A program made the translations under genes and the position numbers. Below the pieces are notes generated by a model. It saw only the letters and a list, made by a program, of their open reading frames with translations. It did no database searches and was not told the DNA's origin. From NCBI GenBank assembly GCA_025456145.1, contig JALOLD010000020.1:18939-82938 (forward strand): a stretch of DNA of 64,000 nt, given 5' to 3'. The number at the start of each line of letters is the position of its first letter. Position 1 is the stretch's first letter. Positions 45,279 through 54,483 of this stretch are shown here, in pieces. This DNA is from Thermoanaerobaculales bacterium (GTDB lineage Bacteria > Acidobacteriota > Thermoanaerobaculia > Thermoanaerobaculales > Sulfomarinibacteraceae).

Positions 45279-47134
45279 TCCGGGCCCTCCGGCGGCACGC
45301 CGATCTCGGCCGCCCGCGCCGCGAAGGCCGCCGCCTCCTCGGTCAGGCCGTGCCGGCGCAGGGTGCGGGCGCGGTTGAGCATGGCGACCCGGTAGTCGTC
45401 CCACACCAGCTTGTGGGCTGGGAATCGCAGCCGATCGCGGGTCCCGCACGGACCGGTGATGGCGTCCGGCGACATCGGACCGAGCTCGGTCCGGTGTCCG
45501 GCACGCGCCACCAAGCCCTCGGGGACGAGGCTCAGACCCCTGACGAGGGGGCTGGTGTAGAGATCGCTGGTCACGTAGGTGGGCCGACGGGCCACAGCGG
45601 CCAGCACCAGGGCGCGGCGCAGCCTCTCGAGGCGTCGCCGCCCGTCGGCGGTGTCGATGCGCTCGCCCCGCTCCGCCCGCAGGCCGACCTCGCGGGCCGC
45701 GGCGAGATCGGGCGCGCAGGCCGCGGCGAGATCGGGCGCGGCGGCCTCGAGGAGCGGGCCAAAGCGGGGATCGGCGGTCCGGCCGATGTCGATCACCAGC
45801 ACGTCCCGGCGAAGGCCCGCGACGTGCTGCTCGTAGAGTGCGGGGCTCGACGTCGTGTCCCATCGGCCGGTCAGCAGGACGGCGTCGGGGGCGAGGGGCG
45901 CGAGGGTGTCGCGGACCGCGCAGGCGATCAGGCGGTCGTCGTGTCGGTCGCCGTCGCGCCAGTTGTCCACCGCCACGGTCGACGAGACGGCGACCAGGGC
46001 CGCGGCGGTCGCTGCGCCGGCAACCGGGTGGCGCCGGGCTGCGAGGGTGGTCAGCGTCACCGCGCCGGCCACCGCCCACACCCCGAGGACGGTGAGGACG
46101 GGCAGGTAGTAGGCGGCGATGTCGTGGATCGGGTAGCCGAGGTTGTAGACCAGGGTCGAGGCGAGTGCCAGACCCGTCGCCAGGGCGAAGACGGGGCGGC
46201 GGCGGGCGACGACGACCAGACCGACGACGGCGAGAAGCGGGAGCAGCCAGGTGGCTTCGGCCGGGAGCTGGTCGCCGGCGAAGCGCGCGAGCTCCTCGAG
46301 GCGAAGCCCCCGGCTGCCCCACAGGCCGTGGTACTGGCGGGCGCTGACGTGGACCAGGAAGGGCTGGAGCGCGTCGATGACCGTCCATCGGACCTCGGGC
46401 GAGGCCGCCGAGCGCAGCGGCAGGTAGAGGGTGAGGAGCAGGGGCAGGGCGGCGGCCCCTCCCGTCCGGGCGAGGAGCGGCATGGCGGGCGGCCGGCTCC
46501 GCCCCAGGCCGAGGGCGAGGGTCGCGAGCACGGCCGGCCACAGCAGCACCCCGGTCAGGTGGTTGACCGCCGCCAGGCCGGCGGCGGCGACGGCGAGCGG
46601 CCATGCCGTCAGCGGGTCGGCGCCGGGCTGCGCCGCTCGCCAGCAGGCGGCGAGGACGAGGGCGACGAGGAGGGTCTGGAGCCCGTACACCTCGACGATC
46701 ACCGCCTGCGACCACAGGGTCCGGCCGAAGGCGAGGAGCATCGCGGCGGCGAGGGCCGCCGTCACCACGGCGACGCCGGCTGCGGCATCCGCCGGACGGT
46801 CGCCGCGGTCGGATGACGCCCGCGACGCGGCGCCGGCGACCCCGACGGCGAGACCGAGCCTGAAGACGACCGCCACCGCGCCCGCGGCGGCGAGGGCGCT
46901 GACCAGGCCGACCCGGAAGGCCACCGAGCCGACGGGCACGAAGGTGCACAGCCAGCCGACGATCGTGAAGAGGGGGTAGCCGGGCGGGTGGGCGATCCCC
47001 AGGGTGGCGGCGACCGCCGCCAGCTCGCCACTGTCGGTCTCGGTGACCTCGCGTGCCAGGGTCGCGAGGTAGACGGCGAGCGGTCCGCCGATGGCGAGCA
47101 GGGTGGCCGCGGCGCGGAGGCGCTCCCGCGTCAC
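45275..47134 (-). CDS. DUF2723 membrane protein, GT-C-like
   Basis: 619 residues from GTG 47134. The DUF2723 hallmark ETDSGELAAVAATLGIAHPPGYPLFTIVGWL follows the first helix. About twelve hydrophobic segments extend to ~400. A soluble C-terminal part follows (LLTGRWDTTSSPALYEQHVAGLRRDVLVIDIG) with predicted alpha/beta character. DUF2723 proteins resemble protein O-mannosyltransferases. First of three coupled polytopic genes, so the operon may build or attach one surface glycan. Confidence 0.88.
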   Translation of the reverse strand: MTRERLRAAATLLAIGGPLAVYLATLAREVTETDSGELAAVAATLGIAHPPGYPLFTIVGWLCTFVPVGSVAFRVGLVSALAAAGAVAVVFRLGLAVGVAGAASRASSDRGDRPADAAAGVAVVTAALAAAMLLAFGRTLWSQAVIVEVYGLQTLLVALVLAACWRAAQPGADPLTAWPLAVAAAGLAAVNHLTGVLLWPAVLATLALGLGRSRPPAMPLLARTGGAAALPLLLTLYLPLRSAASPEVRWTVIDALQPFLVHVSARQYHGLWGSRGLRLEELARFAGDQLPAEATWLLPLLAVVGLVVVARRRPVFALATGLALASTLVYNLGYPIHDIAAYYLPVLTVLGVWAVAGAVTLTTLAARRHPVAGAATAAALVAVSSTVAVDNWRDGDRHDDRLIACAVRDTLAPLAPDAVLLTGRWDTTSSPALYEQHVAGLRRDVLVIDIGRTADPRFGPLLEAAAPDLAAACAPDLAAAREVGLRAERGERIDTADGRRRLERLRRALVLAAVARRPTYVTSDLYTSPLVRGLSLVPEGLVARAGHRTELGPMSPDAITGPCGTRDRLRFPAHKLVWDDYRVAMLNRARTLRRHGLTEEAAAFAARAAEIGVPPEGPE

Positions 47135-47267
47135 AGCGGAGCCCGGCCCCCGAGGGTCGAAGCCCGGGCCGCTCCCCGCGGGCCCAGCCGGCCGGGCGAC
47201 GACATCCCCGGCCCGCTCGGGGCGAGCCGGGGGCCGTCGGACCCCAGATCGACGGCCGACGCCGTCG

Positions 47268-47969
47268 TCAGTCGACGGAGATGCTCTGGAGCTCGACCGG
47301 GACGATGTCGTCGCCGATCCGGACGTAGGCCAGGTACCAGCCGGGGTAGGACACCGACGAGTCCGAGCCGAAGTCGAAGCGGACCTGGATGTTCTGACCG
47401 TTGTAAGCCGACAGGTCGAAGCACTGCTGGACCCACGCCTGGGAGGCGCCGCTCGAGCTGTTGCCCGTCCAGCCGGCCTCGTTGTCGACGCAGTAGGCGT
47501 AGTAGGTCGTGCTGGTGCTGATGGTGGCGTTGTAGACCGGGTTGGGCTGGAGCAGGGTGTCGTTGACCGTGACGTTGGCGCCGTCGAAGTTGGTCTCGGT
47601 GTGCAGGTAGCTGAGGATCTCCATCTTGTCCGTGGTCGCGGTGACCGCGAACGACGGCGACAGCAGCCCCTCGCCGGCGTTGTTCGGGTAGTTGCCGGCC
47701 AGCACGGTGCCCCACACGGTGCCGGGGGCGCCGGCGATGGTCGAGGCGCCCCAGGCCCACATTGCCGCGCCGCCGGTGCCGTCGCAGGTGGCGGTGGTGA
47801 ACCCCTGGTTGCTGACCGCGAAGTCCCAGTCGTGGGCCACGTAGAGAAGATTGCACGGGACCCGCGGCAGGTCAGGGAGCGCCGGCTGCTCCGGTTTCTC
47901 CTGGGCCACGACGATGCCGACTGCGGCGACGAGCCCCAGCACGAAGACGCAAAGCAACGATCTTTTCAT
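47268..47969 (-). CDS. exported protein with jelly-roll-like domain
   Basis: 233 residues from ATG 47969 (AAGGAGG upstream). Signal peptide MKRSLLCVFVLGLVAAVGIVVAQ. The rest is a single beta-rich domain: VAHDWDFAVSNQGFTTATCDG, WGTVLAGNYPNNAGEGLLSPSFAV, WVQQCFDLSAYNGQNIQVRFDFGSD and GWYLAYVRIGDDIV. This layout resembles the MAM/immune-inhibitor-A accessory modules found behind proteases, here standing alone. No catalytic motif and no DGFESG tail. Confidence 0.82.
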   Translation of the reverse strand: MKRSLLCVFVLGLVAAVGIVVAQEKPEQPALPDLPRVPCNLLYVAHDWDFAVSNQGFTTATCDGTGGAAMWAWGASTIAGAPGTVWGTVLAGNYPNNAGEGLLSPSFAVTATTDKMEILSYLHTETNFDGANVTVNDTLLQPNPVYNATISTSTTYYAYCVDNEAGWTGNSSSGASQAWVQQCFDLSAYNGQNIQVRFDFGSDSSVSYPGWYLAYVRIGDDIVPVELQSISVD

Positions 47970-48180
47970 GAAGAACCTCCTTCACTTCCGGACACGCGCC
48001 CGTGCCGCTCGCGGCTGGATGTCGCCAGTCGGACGCGGGCGAGCTCATGGAGACACCGACCACGAATCTACCACGAATCCCAGCCGCGGTCGTCAAGGAA
48101 TGGCCCGCCGGGCCGGGATTTCGGGTCGGCCCGGGAGAGGCCCGCCAACGGCGGTGACGGGCGGCGGCGGTGGTGTGACA

Positions 48181-49101
48181 ATGGTCGGTATGAGCCATCT
48201 CGACCACCTCCGAGACCGGGCTGGCACGGTCGCGGCGCTGATCGTCGCCGTCGCGGCCGGGCTCGCCGGACCGGCCTCGGCGGATCAGCTCCGCCGCCAG
48301 CTCACCTCGCACCCGGCCGACGACCGCAGCCCGCGGTGGTCTCCGGACGGCAACCTCATTGTGTTCGAGTCGAGACGCTCCGGCGCCTGGGACCTGTGGG
48401 TCGTCCGGCCGGACGGCTCCGGGCTCAAGCCCCTCACCGACGACTCGGGCAACGACCGCCAGCCGACCTGGAGCCCGGCCGGGGGTCGCGTCGCCTTCGT
48501 CAGCGACCGCGGCGGGAGCCCCGATCTCTACCTGCTCGAGATCGGAGGACGTCCGCGCCGGTTGCTGGCCGCCGAGGGACGCGAGTCCCAGCCCGACTGG
48601 TCGCCCGACGGGAGGCGGCTGGTGTTCGTCAGCGATCGCGGTGGCGAGGCTCGGCTGTGGACGGTGCCGGTGGACGGCGGCATCCCACGACCGCTTCCCG
48701 AGGCGCCGTTCGAGGTCGCATCGCCCCGCTGGTCGCCCGACGGCAGCGTGATCGTCTGCAGCACTCGGGCCCTCTCGGACGGCGCCGAGGACGACGTCGT
48801 TCTGCTCGACCCCGAGGGACAGGCGCCGCCGGTGCTCGTGTCGAAGGGACCGGGCAGCGCCGCCCACCCGGTGTGGAACCGGGGCGGCGACTCGCTGATC
48901 TGGGTCGGCGCGCCCCCGGGGCAGGGTGAGGCCCAGCTCGCGACGGCGGGCCTCCAGGGCAAGATGAGCGCGTTCTTCGCGCAGGGCTTCGCGCGTCTCG
49001 CCGAGCTCGACCGCTCACCGACCGCGGCCCTCGTCGTGTACGCCGCCGCCCCGTCGGGAGGAGGGTTCGACCTCTGGATCGAGAACCTGCCGCGCCGGTG
49101 A
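48181..49101 (+). CDS. exported TolB-like WD40/PD40 beta-propeller
   Basis: 306 residues (start ATG 48181 or 48190). The signal peptide TVAALIVAVAAGLAGPASA is followed by five or so PD40 repeats with the hallmark SPRWSPDGNLIVFESRRSGAWDLWVV, QPTWSPAGGRVAFVSDRGGSPDLYLL and QPDWSPDGRRLVFVSDRGGEARLWTV. It probably forms a periplasmic six-bladed propeller that binds proteins or peptides. True TolB also has an N-terminal alpha/beta domain, which is absent here, and no tol genes are adjacent. The ligand is unknown. Confidence 0.85.
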   Translation: MVGMSHLDHLRDRAGTVAALIVAVAAGLAGPASADQLRRQLTSHPADDRSPRWSPDGNLIVFESRRSGAWDLWVVRPDGSGLKPLTDDSGNDRQPTWSPAGGRVAFVSDRGGSPDLYLLEIGGRPRRLLAAEGRESQPDWSPDGRRLVFVSDRGGEARLWTVPVDGGIPRPLPEAPFEVASPRWSPDGSVIVCSTRALSDGAEDDVVLLDPEGQAPPVLVSKGPGSAAHPVWNRGGDSLIWVGAPPGQGEAQLATAGLQGKMSAFFAQGFARLAELDRSPTAALVVYAAAPSGGGFDLWIENLPRR

Positions 49102-49177
49102 CGGCCGCGGCTCGCGGTCCCGTCGCTGGGACTCGAAGCTGAAAGGCGGTTGGCCGAGGCCGAGCGCCGAGCCCGGC

Positions 49178-50761
49178 TCACTCCTCGCCTGGACGGTCGG
49201 CCGTCGGAGGCGCCCAGACCGCCGGCTGCGGGTCGAGGGGCCGTAGGTCGCGACCCTCGAGGGCGGGGTGGTCCCAGGGGATCTTGGCGACCCGGAAGGT
49301 GGCGAAGGGGCGGTCGTCGAGCCCGGGCTGCGGCAGGCTCCCGTCGGCGAGACGCCGGCCACCGCTGTAGGGATTCTTGTACTCCCAGACGACCCGGCCC
49401 TCCCGGTCGATCTCGAAGAAGCGGCCCTCCGGGCCCGAGCACACCACGGTGTGCCCGCCCTCGAGCCGATGGGCGCCGGAGATGAAGGGTGCGAACCAGC
49501 TCGTCCGGTCGTCGGCGGTCCAGACCCACACCGGCTCCGCCGGGCCGAAGGCGGCCCCGGGCTCGAGGGTGTAGCTCCCGTCCGCCTCGAGGGGCGGCAC
49601 GATCTCGAGCACCGACGACCAGTCGCCTTCGGGCCGGTCTCCGCCGTTGTTGAACACGGTGAGGTTGCCGGCCCCCTCCCATCCCTCGGGGATCCACCGG
49701 ACGTCGTGCTGGTAGAAGAGGCGCTGGTCGCTCGCCGAGCCCCGCCCGTAGACGGCGGGGTTGCCCCACCGGTAGAGCAGGTCGCCGCCACGGCCGGCGA
49801 GACCCCCGGTCGAGCCGACGGCCTCCGCGGCGGTGGCGCTGTGGTCGACGATCCAGATCTCGCCCAGCGACGGCACGCTCAGCGCGATCTGGTCGAGGCC
49901 GGGGTTGTAGGCGACCGCGTTGACGTGGAGGAAGTCCGCATCCAGGTCCTTCTTCTCGGCGTCGGCGGGGACATAGCCGAGGGCCTTGAGCTGCTCGAGC
50001 TCCTCGTCGTCGACGATCCGGTTTTCTCCGGCGTTGACGTCGAGCCGGTGCGGGTTGCCGGAGGGGAGCCCATAGCTCGCCGCGTGCTGGTCGTGGTTCT
50101 GGACGAGATGGTCCCAGACCGACCAGCGCCAGACGATGCTCGCCTGATCCGGCGGCAGCTTGACGATCTCGATGACGAAGTCCGGCCACAGACCCTGCTC
50201 GGGTAAGAGATCCGACCTCCGTCCGGCCCGGGCGGCCTCCTCGGCCGTCTTGACCTCCCAGCCCAGGGCGAGGACGTTCCCATTGGGCATCGGTTCGATG
50301 TCGTGGTGGAGGACCCGGTCCTCCTCGCCGAGACCCCAGCGCCAGACCAGGTTGCCGTCCCAGTCGAGCTCCTCGATGAGCCCCCCGACCCCCCCCGCCT
50401 TGAAGCTGACGATCTGCGGGTCGCGCGCCGTGCGAAGCAGGTTGCCGTTGTCGAGGAGGTAAAGGCCCCCACCCGGCGAGTAGTCGCTCTCCCACAGGTG
50501 GACCACATAGCCGTCCATGTCGACGAGATAGGTGGTGCCGGAGAGGAGGGGCGAGAAGAGGAGGTAGCCGGGCTCGGCGGCGCCGGTGCTCATCACCAGC
50601 CCGCGCGCCTCAGGGTCGATGGCCCGGTACGGACCGCCCCGAGCCTCCGACTCCGCGGTGCGACCGCACCCCTGCAGGACGAGCACCACCCCGGAAGCAA
50701 CGCACGCCGTCACGGCTTTTCCGATCCCGCGCAGCCCGACTCGAGTGTGCCCGCACACCAT
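49178..50761 (-). CDS. arylsulfotransferase (ASST)-like lipoprotein
   Basis: 527 residues. The signal peptide ends in a lipobox (LVLQGCG, Cys near 32). The body has ASST-family propeller features: TTYLVDMDGYVVHLWES, GGLYLLDNGNLLRTA, EELDWDGNLVWRW, VLHHDIEPMPNGNVLAL and DFLHVNAVAYNPGLDQIALSV. Conserved His residues in HHDIEPMPNGN, HVNAV and the later QHDVRW occupy the places of the catalytic histidines of bacterial aryl-sulfate sulfotransferase. A PAPS-independent sulfotransferase is plausible, though some family members are only propeller proteins. Confidence 0.85.
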   Translation of the reverse strand: MVCGHTRVGLRGIGKAVTACVASGVVLVLQGCGRTAESEARGGPYRAIDPEARGLVMSTGAAEPGYLLFSPLLSGTTYLVDMDGYVVHLWESDYSPGGGLYLLDNGNLLRTARDPQIVSFKAGGVGGLIEELDWDGNLVWRWGLGEEDRVLHHDIEPMPNGNVLALGWEVKTAEEAARAGRRSDLLPEQGLWPDFVIEIVKLPPDQASIVWRWSVWDHLVQNHDQHAASYGLPSGNPHRLDVNAGENRIVDDEELEQLKALGYVPADAEKKDLDADFLHVNAVAYNPGLDQIALSVPSLGEIWIVDHSATAAEAVGSTGGLAGRGGDLLYRWGNPAVYGRGSASDQRLFYQHDVRWIPEGWEGAGNLTVFNNGGDRPEGDWSSVLEIVPPLEADGSYTLEPGAAFGPAEPVWVWTADDRTSWFAPFISGAHRLEGGHTVVCSGPEGRFFEIDREGRVVWEYKNPYSGGRRLADGSLPQPGLDDRPFATFRVAKIPWDHPALEGRDLRPLDPQPAVWAPPTADRPGEE

Positions 50762-50930
50762 CCCACCTCCGTGCCCCGGGAGCGACCACCGGGCGTCTCC
50801 GAGCTCGGCATGTGCCGCCGTCGTGGCGACATTCTACCACTACGAGAACGCGTCTCAAGTTCGCTCATCGATGTCGATCACCGAGCGCCGGCGTCTGCGA
50901 AGACCTCGCCGGCTGGGGAGAGGAGGGTGA

Positions 50931-51260
50931 GTGGCCCGACGAGTGAGCCGGGGCGATATCTGGATGGTCGCATTCAAGGCGCCGGACAAGCAGCGTCCCG
51001 TGCTGGTTCTGAGCCGACATAGCGTGATTCCGCTGCTCAGCACGGTGATGGTCGCGCCGGTGACCTCGACGATTCATGGGGTCCCCAGCGAGGTCATCGT
51101 CGGCGTCGAGAACGGGCTGAAGCGCGAGTCGGCGGTCAACCTGGATCATGTGCAGACGGTCGACCGGTCGAGGCTCACGAGGTACGTCGGACATCTCGAC
51201 GGCGAGGCGATGAAGGCTGTCTGCCGGGCCCTGGCTGTCGCCACCGAGTGCGAAGGCTGA
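50931..51260 (+). CDS. MazF/PemK-like toxin (endoribonuclease)
   Basis: 109 residues. Begins ARRVSRGDIWMVAFKAPDKQRPVLVLSRHSV, the MazF/PemK N-terminus, then VMVAPVTSTIHGVPSEVIVG, and ESAVNLDHVQTVDRSRLTRYVGHL. Such proteins cut mRNA at short sequences and are held in check by an antitoxin. The GTG start follows GAGAGGAGG. Upstream (50762-50930) no complete antitoxin was recognised. A frame ending immediately before the GTG encodes only Arg-rich sequence without an antitoxin motif. The antitoxin may be degenerate, unusual or elsewhere. Confidence 0.9.
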   Translation: MARRVSRGDIWMVAFKAPDKQRPVLVLSRHSVIPLLSTVMVAPVTSTIHGVPSEVIVGVENGLKRESAVNLDHVQTVDRSRLTRYVGHLDGEAMKAVCRALAVATECEG

Positions 51261-51323
51261 CCCAGGCTCGCGCTGGCCCGGACAATGCCGATCCCCTTGA
51301 GTCAGGGTGGGGGTTCTTTCGCT

Positions 51324-51525
51324 CCCGATCCCGATCCGGTTCCCGATCCCGACCCACGCGCGCTCCGGCCGTCGGCATCTCGATCCAGTCGATGGCCGAG
51401 CTGCGGGCGGGAGGCCCGCGTCACGAGCTCCTTCGTGCTCGCCTTCGTGTCTTGGTGTCTTCGTGGTTGCGACGGATTACTGGACGTCGCATCGGGATAG
51501 GGATCGGGAACGGGATCGGGATCGG
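51324..51525. repeat. inverted GATCGGGATCGGG arms enclosing a dispersed repeat unit
   Basis: The left arm at 51324-51352 (CCCGATCCCGATCC and so on) is matched by the complementary 51491-51525 (GGGATCGGGAACGGGATCGG). Between them, at 51431-51474, lies one minus-strand copy of the GAAGGC-ACGAAGACAC-type unit also seen near exbD and at 21.4-22 kb. This accounts for most of the 301-bp gap between the MazF-like gene and the MATE gene; nothing else was seen there. Confidence 0.85.
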
Positions 51526-51561
51526 TCAGAACCTGAGCCTTCCGGATAGGTATAGTCCGGG

Positions 51562-52920
51562 CTAGTCGACGGCGAGCCGGGCGATGTCGCCGCGCAGCCG
51601 CCAGGCGACGCGGACGAGCAGGAACCCGGCGACCGCGAACAGACCGGCGACCAGCCCCCACCACAGCCCCTGGGGTCCGAAGCCGAGGGGAAAGCCGAGC
51701 ACGATGCTGATCGGCAGCCCGATCAGCCAGAAGCCGAGGAGGTTGACGACGAGCGGCGCACGGGTGTCGCCGGCGCCGCGCAGCACCCCGGCCCCGACCA
51801 CCTGGAGCCCGTCGACGATCTGGAAGAAGCCGGCGATCGGGATCAGGGTCGCGGCGAGGGCGCCGACCTCCTCGACCGAGGTGTAGGCGCGGGCGAGCAG
51901 GGCGGGCGCCGCGATGAAGAGCGCCGCGGTGAAGGTCATGAAGCCGGCGCCGAGGATCAGGCCGGACGAGGCCGCGCGGCGCGCCCCGTCGGGGTTGCCG
52001 GCGCCGATCGCGTTGCCGACCCGCACGGCGGTCGCCTGGGCGACGCCGAGCGGGACCATGAAGGTCAGCGAGGCGAGGTTGATGGCGACCTGGTGGGCCG
52101 CCATGACCGAGGTCCCCATCCCGCCCATGAGCAGGGCGATGACGGTGAAGGCGACGATCTCGAGCTGGAGCTGGAAGCCGATCGGCAGCCCGAGGCGGAC
52201 CGTGCGCAGCAGCGGTTGCAGGCGGAGCGCCTCCCGGTCGAAGCGGAGCAGCGGCCACAGGTCCCAGCGGTCGACCACCAGCAGGATGACGAACAGCAGC
52301 GTCCGGGCGATCGTCGTCGCCCACGCCGAGCCGATCGGCCCGAGCTGGGGGATCGGGCCGGCGCCGAAGACCAGCACCCAGTCGGCGGCGAGGTTGAAGA
52401 GGTTGACCACCACCACCGTGGCGACGATCGGTCGCAGACGACCCATCGCCTGGAGGGTCAGCCGGAGCACCACCCAGCCGTAGAAGGGCAGCAGGCCGGG
52501 GATCGAGATCCTGGCGTAGGCCGCCGCCAGCGGCACGATTTCGGGCGGCTGGCCGAGCAGCGATGCGATCGGACCGACCGGGAGGAGGCAGGCGGCGCTC
52601 GGGACCATGAGCGCCGTGGCGATCAGGAAGCCGCGCTGGACCGACCGGCGGAACGACCCCTGGTCGCGGGCGCCGCGGGCCTGGTTGAGCAGCGGGTCGA
52701 TCCCGAGCAGCACGCCGACCCCGAAGGACGAGACGGTGATCACCGCGATGTGGCCGAGGGCGACCGCGGCGAGGGCCTCGGACGACAGCCGCCCGACGAC
52801 CATCGTGTCGACGACGCCGAACAGCATCATCCCGACCTGGACGATCACCACCGGGACGGCCAGGCGGGTCATCTCGACGAGATCGGTGCGGCGGGGCGTG
52901 GCGAAGGGCTGACGCATCAT
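51562..52920 (-). CDS. MATE-family multidrug/Na+ efflux transporter
   Basis: 452 residues, twelve predicted membrane helices in two halves. It begins DLVEMTRLAVPVVIVQVGMMLFGVVDTMVVGRLS, a typical MATE first helix. The second half opens LLRTVRLGLPIGFQLQLEIVAFTVIALLMG. AHQVAINLASLTFMVPLGVAQATAVRVGNAIGAG is the strongest family block. It expels cationic compounds against H+ or Na+. Which ion it uses cannot be read with confidence. It stands alone. Confidence 0.93.
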   Translation of the reverse strand: MMRQPFATPRRTDLVEMTRLAVPVVIVQVGMMLFGVVDTMVVGRLSSEALAAVALGHIAVITVSSFGVGVLLGIDPLLNQARGARDQGSFRRSVQRGFLIATALMVPSAACLLPVGPIASLLGQPPEIVPLAAAYARISIPGLLPFYGWVVLRLTLQAMGRLRPIVATVVVVNLFNLAADWVLVFGAGPIPQLGPIGSAWATTIARTLLFVILLVVDRWDLWPLLRFDREALRLQPLLRTVRLGLPIGFQLQLEIVAFTVIALLMGGMGTSVMAAHQVAINLASLTFMVPLGVAQATAVRVGNAIGAGNPDGARRAASSGLILGAGFMTFTAALFIAAPALLARAYTSVEEVGALAATLIPIAGFFQIVDGLQVVGAGVLRGAGDTRAPLVVNLLGFWLIGLPISIVLGFPLGFGPQGLWWGLVAGLFAVAGFLLVRVAWRLRGDIARLAVD

Positions 52921-52991
52921 CGTTCCGGCCGGCGAGAATAGCAGGCCCGGCGGCGGAGGCTGCCGGCGCTCCGGACGCAGCCGGTGACCGG

Positions 52992-53036
52992 GCCGTGAAC
53001 GACCCGTCCACCCAACCCGGGTGGGCCGCTGCCGCC
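52992..53036 (+). repeat. short repeat shared with 60166-60212, copy 1
   Basis: GCCGTGAACGACCCGTCCAC is matched at 60168 onward by GCCGTGAACGACCCGTCGAC, and the likeness continues through a GGGTGGGCCG block. About 45 bp with a few mismatches. It lies upstream of one DGFESG-tailed gene. Confidence 0.75.
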
Positions 53037-53105
53037 GTCGCGACCGCGATCCCGTTTCACCTTTCCTCGAAGACCGACGTGGTGAAGGCGAAGGGAGAAC
53101 CGATC

Positions 53106-54452
53106 ATGACTCCGCTCGTCCCCGGCATTCGAACGCTGCGTGCCGCCGGGTGTGCCGCCCTGCTCGCGTCGGTCGCCGGTGTCGCGGCGGCCCTCGAAGG
53201 GGCGCTCGACACCCGGTTCTACTACGACGGGAAGTACACGCTGACACCCACGGCCGGGAACCAGGAGATCACCGCCCTGGTCGAGGCGCCCGACGGCCGG
53301 CTCGTCGCCGCCGGGTACCGCTCGACCTCCAACGGTCACGGAACCCTCTTCTGGACCTCGTTGGACGGCTTCACGAGCCCGGTCATCTGCTCGCCGGACA
53401 CCGTCGCGGGCGGGCTGTTCGGCGGTGCTCGCGGCATCGCCTTCGACGGGGCGGGTCGTCTGCTGGTCGTCGGGTCGGCGACGTCGCCGCAGTCCGGCTA
53501 CCAAGGCGTCGTCCTCCGGTACCTCTACCCCGACTGTGCGCTGGACCCGACCTTCAACGTCGACGGTGTGTACCAGTCCTCGTGCCCGAGCACCGCCGTC
53601 TTCTCGGGCGTCGCGGTCGACTCCGCGGGCCGCATCGTGCTCGCCGGGTATCGCGGCTCGATGCCCGACACCACCGTCATCGTCGAGCGGCTGACACCTT
53701 CTGGACTTTATGACTTCAGCTTCGGTGGGGACGGTCGCGTCGAGCTGGGGCAGCTCGCCTATGCGCGGGCCGAGGCCCTGGCGATCCAGCCCGACGACCG
53801 GATCGTGCTGGCCGGTCTCGAGGGCTTCTCCGACGGGCTGGTGGTTCGGCTCGACCCGATCGGCGACCTCGACGGCACCTTCTCCGGAGACGGCATGATC
53901 GAGGTCGACTTCCACGGGTCCGACGACATCTTCACCGCCATTCAGCTCGACCCCGTCGACGGTGGAATGCTGGCCGCCGGGGACGCCCTCGACGCTGCCG
54001 GCGTCAAGGCGGCGGTCGCCCGACTGCGCCCGAACGGGACGCTCGACACGGCCTTCGGGGGCGGCGACGGCAAGTGGTCGGCCGGTGTCGGCAACAACAC
54101 CCACATCGGAGGGATCGCCCTCCAGGGGGACGGCCGGATCCTGATCGGCGGCAGCTTCGAGGGTCCGGACCTCGACTACGACTTCCTGGTGATCCGTCTC
54201 ACCCCGACGGGGCTGACCGACGGGTCCTTCGGCGCCTTCGGCGGCAGCGCGATCGCCTTCGACCTCGGAGGGTCGCTCCACGACGCCGCGCTCGACGTCT
54301 CGCTCCACCGGGGCATGGTGGCAATCGCCGGGGGGGCCGCCACCTCCAGCACCCGCGTCGGTGCGGTGGTGAGGCTCTGGCTCGCCCACGTGTTCTCGGA
54401 CGGCTTCGAGTCGGGATCGCCCTCGGCCTGGTCGGGCCAGGCCGGCGAGTGA
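53106..54452 (+). CDS. exported delta-60-repeat protein with DGFESG tail
   Basis: 448 residues from ATG 53106 (AGGGAGA upstream). The signal peptide is TLRAAGCAALLASVAGVAAALEGALD. The mature part consists of about six ~55-residue units with core ALAIQPDDRIVLAGLEGFSDG and LVVRLDPIGDLDGTFSGDGM, the delta-60 repeat pattern, predicted to fold as a beta-propeller. No enzyme motif. It ends HVFSDGFESGSPSAWSGQAG plus one Glu, the shared tail with a slightly different last part. A palindrome follows the stop, then the GIDE gene after 31 bp. Confidence 0.88.
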   Translation: MTPLVPGIRTLRAAGCAALLASVAGVAAALEGALDTRFYYDGKYTLTPTAGNQEITALVEAPDGRLVAAGYRSTSNGHGTLFWTSLDGFTSPVICSPDTVAGGLFGGARGIAFDGAGRLLVVGSATSPQSGYQGVVLRYLYPDCALDPTFNVDGVYQSSCPSTAVFSGVAVDSAGRIVLAGYRGSMPDTTVIVERLTPSGLYDFSFGGDGRVELGQLAYARAEALAIQPDDRIVLAGLEGFSDGLVVRLDPIGDLDGTFSGDGMIEVDFHGSDDIFTAIQLDPVDGGMLAAGDALDAAGVKAAVARLRPNGTLDTAFGGGDGKWSAGVGNNTHIGGIALQGDGRILIGGSFEGPDLDYDFLVIRLTPTGLTDGSFGAFGGSAIAFDLGGSLHDAALDVSLHRGMVAIAGGAATSSTRVGAVVRLWLAHVFSDGFESGSPSAWSGQAGE

Positions 54453-54470
54453 CGGCGGACCGGTCCGCCG
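54453..54470. other. perfect 18-bp palindrome directly after a stop codon
   Basis: CGGCGGACCGGTCCGCCG begins on the base following the stop codon of the delta-60-repeat gene and ends 13 bp before the next start. It could be a protein-binding site or a small hairpin between co-transcribed genes. Confidence 0.7.
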
Positions 54471-54483
54471 GGAGGGAGGACGT

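Noticed and set aside
50586..50930. Open frame ending directly before the MazF-like gene, considered as antitoxin
   Set aside because: Most of it lies antisense to the arylsulfotransferase-like gene and its end is Arg-rich without antitoxin motifs.
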